DNA of 64,000 nucleotides from positions 26,448,001-26,512,000 of the forward strand of contig CM077597.1 in the NCBI GenBank assembly GCA_039654915.1, read 5' to 3'. The notes below the pieces were generated by a model. The model was not told where the DNA came from and ran no database searches. It saw only the letters and a program-made list of their open reading frames with translations. Every line of letters begins with the position of its first letter. Within the stretch, counting starts at the first letter, position 1. This document shows positions 57,735-64,000 of the stretch, piece by piece. The DNA is from Aquilaria yunnanensis (taxonomy: Eukaryota > Streptophyta > Magnoliopsida > Malvales > Thymelaeaceae). A program made the position numbers and the translations under genes.

Positions 57735-59695
57735 TCATATACGGAGCAAATACTTCTAACATGAAGAAAACATCACTATCAAGATAAAACATCTGTACTT
57801 GTTTGTTCATGTATTGATCAGACACTTTTCATTGAACAAATAGACATATATGACATATTATTCAGACACACAAATGGACATAACTCCAATTTAAATTAAT
57901 TGTATTGTAGCAAAAAATAATAAACAGCTAGTATTCTAATAGAAGACTTATTGCACCGAAGTAGCAGATAATTAAAAGAATAGCAAAAGATAGTTCTCAG
58001 TAAAAAATGAAACATAATGGTCAAAAAGAAGTATTGCAAAGTTAGTACATACTTTTCAGAAGGTGAATGTGCAGGCTTTTTTGCAAGACTGTCCTTTTAC
58101 TTCTGTGTGTGCTATTTTTCCTTTTGTGCTTCAAACCTTAGCTTACGCTGTTTCTTTTGTTTTGTAGCTTCAGTCCATTTTTATGGAGAAATCTATTTCC
58201 TTCTTGTATAGATTATCGGATTTATTGGGTTGCTTGTTACTTCTGTTGGGATTTTCTTTATCTAGTGTTTTGGTTGTATAATAAAAGAAGGATTTAGACT
58301 GATGCATGATGTGTGTGAAGGCATAGGAAGATATATGTTAGAGAATTTATAGATGTGTCTAAAAAATATCTACAATGTATGACATGCAGAGTTTTGTATA
58401 GATTGCTTGCAAAACTTTAACAATAAATGTCTAAAGTATTTTAACAATGTGTATATTAAAACAAATAAAAGTGTTTATTAAAACAAGTAAGAATAAATGT
58501 GTGAATGATATATGATAAATGTTCACAATGCATGAAAGATGTGTTTTATGTGATGAATTGATGTGTTTGCATAATAAGTACAATGCGTGACATGCAGAGT
58601 TTATATGGATTGAATTATAAAAGCTAAATAAGAAAAGTCTAAAGCAGTTTCAAAAGGTGTCAATGAAAATAAGAAGAAAAGTCTATTCAAACAAGAGCGA
58701 GGTTGCTGTGAAGGGGAGCTTGGAGTCTTCTCGATGAATATTGGCGGTTTCACTGTCAGTTTGATTTTCTGTTTGCAACATGTTGAAGATATGAAAATTT
58801 TCAAAAAAAACATAGAATTAGGGGTAAAGTTGTGATGGATGTACAAAAAATGATAATTGTGTTTTTACCTCTTATACTCTGATTTATCTTTAGGAGCATT
58901 TGTTGGATGTTGCTGCTTCTTTGTTTTCTTCAAATCCTTTGGATCTTGCTTATAGGTTAGGTTTTAATCAAGCAAAATTGTTAGAAATGAATCAAAGATG
59001 TCTTTCGAAAAGAAAATCTAGGGTAAAAACAAACGTGTGTGCGAATAGAATTGTGTGGTGTTCAGTTGCCAAAGAACTGTTATGGCATGTTGCCGAAGTT
59101 GATATTAAAGGAAAATTTAGATTGAAAAGCTAGAGAAGTTCGAGAAGTGTATGGCCATGGTTTTACCTTTCTTGCCATAACTCGGCAAATTCTTCATCTC
59201 CTCTGGGCGTTTGTTATGTAAGGAGGTTTCATTTGTAACACATGGCATTTTTTGAAGAATGTGTTTTATCATTGGGAGTAGAACGGTCACGTGAAGGTTT
59301 GATAAGGCAGAGGAAAATGCTATTCATTTGAATTTCCTAGATCTTTTACATGAAGTAGTTTCTTTTAACCAGGGGTAGAATAGTCATTTTCTTTAAAATG
59401 TAGGTTGGATCATGGGCTGGTGCACAGGTTAGTAGTTTTCGCCTGATGTGTGTAATTATACATATGTATATATTATAATAATTCATTTTCTTATGGTTAC
59501 ATTTACTATGACCACCAATCATTGGAATTTCCTATAATTTTGTGATAAATTATTTTTGACAATAAACAATCGTTTCAAAGATTTGGGCAGGGACTTTTTG
59601 TGGCTAAATTTATAACAACTTTGCTATGAGCAAAATAGTAGCTTTTATACATAGGAAAATCCTAGGAAAAATTGCTATGATCTTACAATGAATAA
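57735..59695. other. No gene recognised
   Basis: Short ORFs at 58,017-58,211 (plus), 58,601-58,846 (minus) and 58,900-59,133 (plus) have no family motif. Words such as GACATATATGACATAT and ACACTTTTCATTGAACAAATAG repeat at 57,690-57,860, so part may belong to the MULE-like element. I see no terminal inverted repeats. Confidence 0.45.
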
Positions 59696-60440
59696 ATCCC
59701 TATAACCCTAAACACTTAAACCCTAAAACACTAAACCTTAAAACCCTGAAGCCCTAAACTTCAAATCTTGAACATTAAACCCTAAACCTAAATACGCATT
59801 AAACACTAATCCAAAAGCCATCAACCCTAACCATAAGCTTAATTAAACAATAAAACCCTTAGCCCTATCTCTAATCTCTAAACCCTAAACCCTAAATACT
59901 AAACCCTAGCCTAAAGCCCTAAAGCCCTAACCCTAAAAGCTAAACTTCAATCTCTATACCCTAATCCCCAAACTCTAATCGCTAAATACTAAACCCAAAA
60001 TCCCTAAACTCTTATCATAACCCTAAACCCTAAACTATAAATCCTATATCCTTAATCTCTAAACCTAAACTCCTCAAGCCTAACCCTAAGTACCCTAAAC
60101 ACTAATCTTAACGCTAAACCCTAAACCTTAAACTAACCCTAACCTTAAACATTAACACTAAACCATAAGCCTAAACACTCAAGCCCTAACACTAACCCTA
60201 AATACAAACTTTGACACAAACCTTAACTCCAAACTTTTTTGGGACTTCCAAATTTAGCCTAACCTTAATCCCTAATAAGCACCAAACCCTAAGCCCATCA
60301 ACCCTAGCCCTAACCCTAAACACTTACAATAACCCTAAACTATAAACCCAAACCCTTAACCTTAAAACTAACTCTAACCCTGAACACTAATACGAACCCT
60401 AGACTAACCCTAACCCTAAACGCTTATCCTAAATCCTAAA
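59696..60440 (+). repeat. Degenerate interstitial telomere-like repeat (CCCTAAA)n
   Basis: About 740 bases are dominated by CCCTAAA and close variants (ACCCTAA, CCTTAAA, ACACTAA, AGCCCTAA) on the plus strand. One clear interruption lies at about 60,215-60,260 (ACTTTTTTGGGACTTCC). This is the complement of the plant telomere unit TTTAGGG. The heavy degeneration and the unrelated sequence on both sides show it is internal and old, not a chromosome end. Confidence 0.92.
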
Positions 60441-61120
60441 CTTTCCAATTTAGAGGTTTCTATATTTCAAAAGTAGAATCTCTTTTAAGTTTTCCATACT
60501 TAGTAAGTTTAATAATCTTATAGAAATTTGTGAAAATTATGACATATGTTGATAAACTATTTATATTTGTTAAATTAGATTTCCAGCATTTTGAAAAAAA
60601 TAACTTCTAGCCATCGATAATAATTACTGTAACAGAGCCTAAACTAGTTATCAATTTTCAATTTAATACAAAATTTTTAAAATTTTTCAATTTAGTAGTA
60701 CTTGTATGTTGTTAAAAACCATGGGAATAAATAGAAATTCGAGTGTAAATTATGGGAAAGAAGTTACTAATTGACAAATCAAAGGAAAAATTAAACAAAA
60801 GGGAGAGTAATTTGGGCGGGGGATGGAAATTTTTTGGGTTAGTTTGGGCAGAAGATCTGCAACGTTTTTTTTGGTACCATTGCGTGGCAACATTTAATGG
60901 TTTAGGTTGCGGCACATGGGGAAAATGTGTCTACCTTGCTTCATTAGCGACGATTCTGCCTCGATTCTGGCTGGTAATTGAGGCTAAATTGTAGCTAATA
61001 GCAAGTGATGATTTTAATGACCGCAATCTCAGGAGATATCACAATTCACAAATCCCACCCTCTCGCTTACTTATAATTACCAATTCGAAAACCGAATCCC
61101 TGTCATCTCCTCCTTTCATC
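60441..61120. other. No gene recognised
   Basis: AT-rich, with overlapping short ORFs on both strands (60,712-60,994) that lack motifs. The sequence TAGCGACGATTCTGCCTCG near 60,945-60,964 resembles the GCGACGA words seen in CACTA-type elements, but no CACTA end was found. Confidence 0.4.
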
Positions 61121-61490
61121 TTCCTCTGTGTACCGTCAGCCATCGTCTGTCCTCCGCTGGTCTCCTCAACTCCTTCCAAATCTATCCTCTACTTTTCCTT
61201 TCACCGCGCCGGCTTACACTCCTCCATCCGTCTCATCTGTTGGCCAAACCTCTCCTCCAGCTGTGTCCCATGTCGGCCAAATTTCTCCACCGCTCGTTCC
61301 CTCTGTCTGGCTCCTCTGTCAGCCGAATCTCTCCTCCACTTCTCCCATCTGCAGGCTGAATCTCTTCTCTGCCTAATCCGCTTCATCCGGCTCCTCCTTT
61401 GGCCAAATCTCTCCCCCACCCGTCTCCTCCATCAACCGAATCTCTCCTCCCTCCCGCCACCTCCATCGGCCGAATCTCTCCTCTCTGTGA
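61120..61490. repeat. Pyrimidine-rich degenerate minisatellite
   Basis: A strongly C/T-biased stretch repeats variants of TCGGCCGAATCTCTCCTCC about every 40-60 bases (for example near 61,240, 61,270, 61,315, 61,350, 61,400, 61,435 and 61,470). The plus-strand reading (61,128-61,376) is Pro/Ser-rich with repeated SPP and VGQ, an expected product of such a repeat. I do not call a gene. Confidence 0.55.
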
Positions 61491-62150
61491 ACAGGCATGA
61501 ATCTCTCATCTTTATGTTGGTTTGATTTCTTGTTTTATTATGTTATTAATTAAAATGGGTTAGTGCATGTGACTATTGTTTATGGAGATTTCTTGGTTTA
61601 TCATGTGATTTCTTCGTTTAGTATGTGATTAATTGGAATTTCTTAGTACGATTTTGGTTTGCTTATGGAATGGGTAAGTGGGAATTATCGATAAAGAAAG
61701 GTAATTATGGATGAAAAAGGAAATTAATGGAAGTTTGAAGAGTTAATTGACAGAAGAAAAAAAATTATGGATAAAAAATATAATTAACTAAATTTTGGGA
61801 TTGAAATTACCAAGTGAATGGATAAAAAGGTAATAAAAGAAACTTTGAGGACTTAACTGACAAAATAACGAAAATTATGGATAAATATGTAGTTGTTTAA
61901 ATTTTAATAATTAAACGACAAAACTACCAATTTAATGGACAAAAAGGTAATTAAATAACGTTTGAGGACTTAATTGACGAAAGAGCAAAAATTAATTGAA
62001 TGGATGCTTGAGGACTTAATTGAGAAAAATGTAGAAAATGTGGATTAAAAAAATTTAGAAAGTAAGAAAATAAATAAAAAAGTGCTAAATTTATTGAAAA
62101 AAAAAACTGATTTAATTTATCATATAAATCTACAATTAGGATTGTGAGAG
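61491..62150. other. No gene recognised
   Basis: AT-rich. From about 61,680 to 62,040 the phrases GAGGACTTAATTGAC and ATTATGGATAAAAA recur several times, a diverged short-period repeat. Nothing coding is supported. Confidence 0.45.
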
Positions 62151-62166
62151 GACACGGTACTCTGGG

Positions 62167-63263
62167 ATGGATAGTGGACACTTGACCATGGTTCGGATTC
62201 GTGTCGTCACCAAGGACATAGCTGCATATCTAATGTGCGGGCCACATCAACAACCCTTACTTAACGGCCTATCACGCTACCATGGCGCCCTTACCCTTTA
62301 TTCTATGGGGGATGGACATCAGCTTTGCCTTCGGTTCCGGGCACGCAAGATGTTTATCGTCCATTGATGGACTTCATGGAACGGGGGATGCAGTATAGTC
62401 CTCTTACTGAGTTTTAGTTAGAAGGCCAACAATATGACTAGCACGACTGGTTTTGGGTGTTTCCAATAGAGTTATATGCCTCAGATCAGCAGCCAACAAT
62501 GAGACAGGAGCCGGCAGGGGGGGCATCTAGTAGGACACATTCACAGAGGACACCGAGGAGGAAGAGGACATTCTCACAGCCTCACAGGCCATTAGAAGCA
62601 GGGGGCTCCAGCGCGTTCATATACGGACACCTCCTCCATGAGGAGACCGACCAATGATCGTCCCATGCTAGTAAGTATATATTATTTTTAATGCATTCTT
62701 AAAGAGAAAATACCATGAATAAATTCCTTTGAATTATTTAAAATTTTAATTATTCAGCGTAGCATTTTGGAGGATTGGTCTGTCTGATGGACTCTCTATT
62801 CTATTCTCAAGTAGTTATGGAGTAGACCTTGGCGCTTATGGATAGAGATCACACCTATTATCCATGAAGAGCACATCACCCAACAGAATGTAATATAATT
62901 ATTTTTTTATATCTACGAAAACTAAGTAAATGAAATTTAATTAAATTGACAGAATTTAAGGAGTTTTATCATTGGGATCCCTAGCACTTTGCGGACATCT
63001 GTCGCCTCATTTTTTAGTACTACTCGAGTTCCATTCGTAACTGAGTATACAAATGGATGGCAGATACGATTGGGAAGATCTCAAGGTGGGATGCCCAAAG
63101 CCCAGACTTCAATCCCCTACAGCCACATGTTCCCCCAAAATACAATGTTGGCTTGTGGCACAAGATGTGTAACTTCAGGCAAAAGTGGTTTGAAGGCAAG
63201 AAGAAGGTGAAGAGGGAAATCTTGAAGCATTGGATGGGTTCTATTCCCGGTGAGATGGACTAG
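62167..63263 (+). pseudogene. Unrecognised plus-strand ORF cluster, possibly one broken gene
   Basis: Readings at 62,167-62,367, 62,457-62,657 and 63,057-63,263 share a strand and a slightly higher GC content than their surroundings. The second is basic and Ser/Thr/Arg-rich (RTHSQRTPRRKRTFSQPHRP). The third has a compact Trp-rich stretch (YNVGLWHKMCNFRQKWFEGK, KREILKHWMGSIPGEMD). Stops and gaps separate them. The layout is compatible with the tail of a plant-mobile-domain transposon protein, but I recognise no diagnostic motif and assign no function. Confidence 0.3.
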
Positions 63264-63659
63264 GATCATATGGTAAGTACTTAGTCATTTTTTTTCATTT
63301 ATTTTACATTCTGTTTATAATAACATATTATTTGTTAATTAATTAACTCCTCATTGTAGATGCAAGAATGTGAAGGGGAGGAGCCCTTGATTGAGGATTA
63401 GTGCACCACCACAAGGATGGGGGCGACACGGTTAGTGACACCATGTTTCACCACACATTTCAAACCCTATTCTGATTGGTCCTCCGTCTCTCAATCAGAC
63501 CTTCAACAATGGTGGCGTGTTTTTGAGGTATAACACGTATATAACTATGATAATGATGTTTTACTGGCAAAACAATTACTTGATTTTTTAAAGCTAATAG
63601 TTTTGACATATTTACGTTTACAGAGGAGCTGTGAGTGGGATCCGATACACCATAATGAG

Positions 63660-64000
63660 GTTGTGGCAACGTCGGGTTTTCTGGAGTCGCCACCAATCAG
63701 TTTACTTAGGTCGATTGGTCACCTAAAATATGGTCTGCGAGAGTTCGGGGGTTCGGGAGTACGGTTACGTTGAAACAACTTTGTTAAAACGCCCAAAAAT
63801 TGGCACCTTAGTTGTTTTTAATTTTGTTTTACTTTGCTTTTAAAAAAATTTCAGTTAATTTAGATATTTTAACTGAATTAGTCGAAAATGTGGATTTTTG
63901 GTAATTAAGTTGGATAAAATTTGATACTTCCGAACCATGGACTCTGCCGAGTCATTTGGACACGGAAGATTTTTGATTCCGAACCATGGACTCTGCCGAG
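63660..64000 (+). mobile_element. Tat/Ogre-like gypsy leader or LTR fragment (runs off the right edge)
   Basis: GGAGTCGCCACCAATCAG, then GGTCACCTAAAATATGGTCT, GTTCGGGGGTTCGGGAGTACG and AACGCCCAAAAATTGGCACC occur in the order seen in the non-coding 5' part of many plant Tat/Ogre-type gypsy elements. A 24-base exact repeat at 63,928-63,951 and 63,977-64,000 follows. No coding sequence lies within the window. Confidence 0.42.

Noticed and set aside
59696..60440. A true chromosome end
   Set aside because: Repeats are degenerate, about 740 bp only, and unique sequence continues on both sides.
60940..60970. A CACTA transposon because of GCGACGA words
   Set aside because: No CACTA terminus, no transposase, and only one such word cluster.
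62167..63263. Assignment as a plant-mobile-domain or phosphatase-like transposon gene
   Set aside because: The general look is suggestive, but no diagnostic motif could be read, so it is left as unrecognised.
1..64000. CRISPR arrays, bacterial operons, rRNA or tRNA genes
   Set aside because: No regularly spaced identical repeats with unique spacers, no cloverleaf-forming tRNA, and no rRNA core sequences were seen. The context is plant nuclear.

Overview
This window looks like a repeat-rich stretch of a flowering-plant nuclear genome. The evidence is one intron-containing fructokinase gene of the plant type, degenerate plant-type telomere repeats (CCCTAAA), Stowaway-like MITEs, Athila-, Tat- and copia-type LTR retrotransposons, a plant L1-like LINE, and hAT and FAR1/MULE transposon relics. 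The species cannot be named. The rather GC-rich first exon of the kinase gene hints at a monocot but does not prove it.

Layout from left to right. Positions 1-5434 hold a minus-strand Ty3/gypsy element (broken pol, gag, tRNA-iMet primer site, probable 2.3-kb LTR) with a Stowaway-like MITE in its LTR. Positions 5441-6557 are a very small LTR pair (TRIM-like) carrying a 728-bp non-autonomous hAT element. About 6.57-11.2 kb is a minus-strand Athila-group relic with gag, a decayed tRNA-Asp primer site and an LTR, and no recognisable RT or integrase. A plus-strand gypsy protease fragment (12.8-13.4 kb) and a second MITE follow. About 14.6-19.5 kb is a minus-strand LINE (ORF1-like, endonuclease, RT, zf-RVT). 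From 22.6 to 41.4 kb lies a large plus-strand LTR element with LTRs of about 3.9 kb and a non-coding 2.8-kb interior (LARD-like). Its 3' LTR is interrupted by a complete minus-strand Ty1/copia element (31,455-39,724).

The only gene that appears intact is the fructokinase at 42,042-44,594 (minus, four exons, about 328 residues). A third Stowaway-like MITE lies in its first intron. Beyond it is a 3,065-bp degenerate hAT element with terminal inverted repeats and near-perfect 8-bp target duplications (46,176-49,240).

About 50.8-57.6 kb looks like the decayed remains of a two-gene Mutator-like system: a plus-strand FAR1/MULE transposase facing a minus-strand gene with a plant-mobile/DUF1985-like domain and an Ulp1-type (C48) peptidase. 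Tandem repeats and an F-box-like fragment lie among them. Then come about 740 bp of degenerate interstitial telomere repeat, a pyrimidine-rich minisatellite, unrecognised short ORFs, and the start of a Tat/Ogre-like gypsy sequence running off the right edge.

The elements do not form a pathway. The window reads as one host gene inside layered transposon insertions of different ages. I did not find convincing evidence of a wholly new system. The best candidates for a closer look are the transposase/Ulp1 pair, the TRIM-plus-hAT nest, and the LARD-like element.
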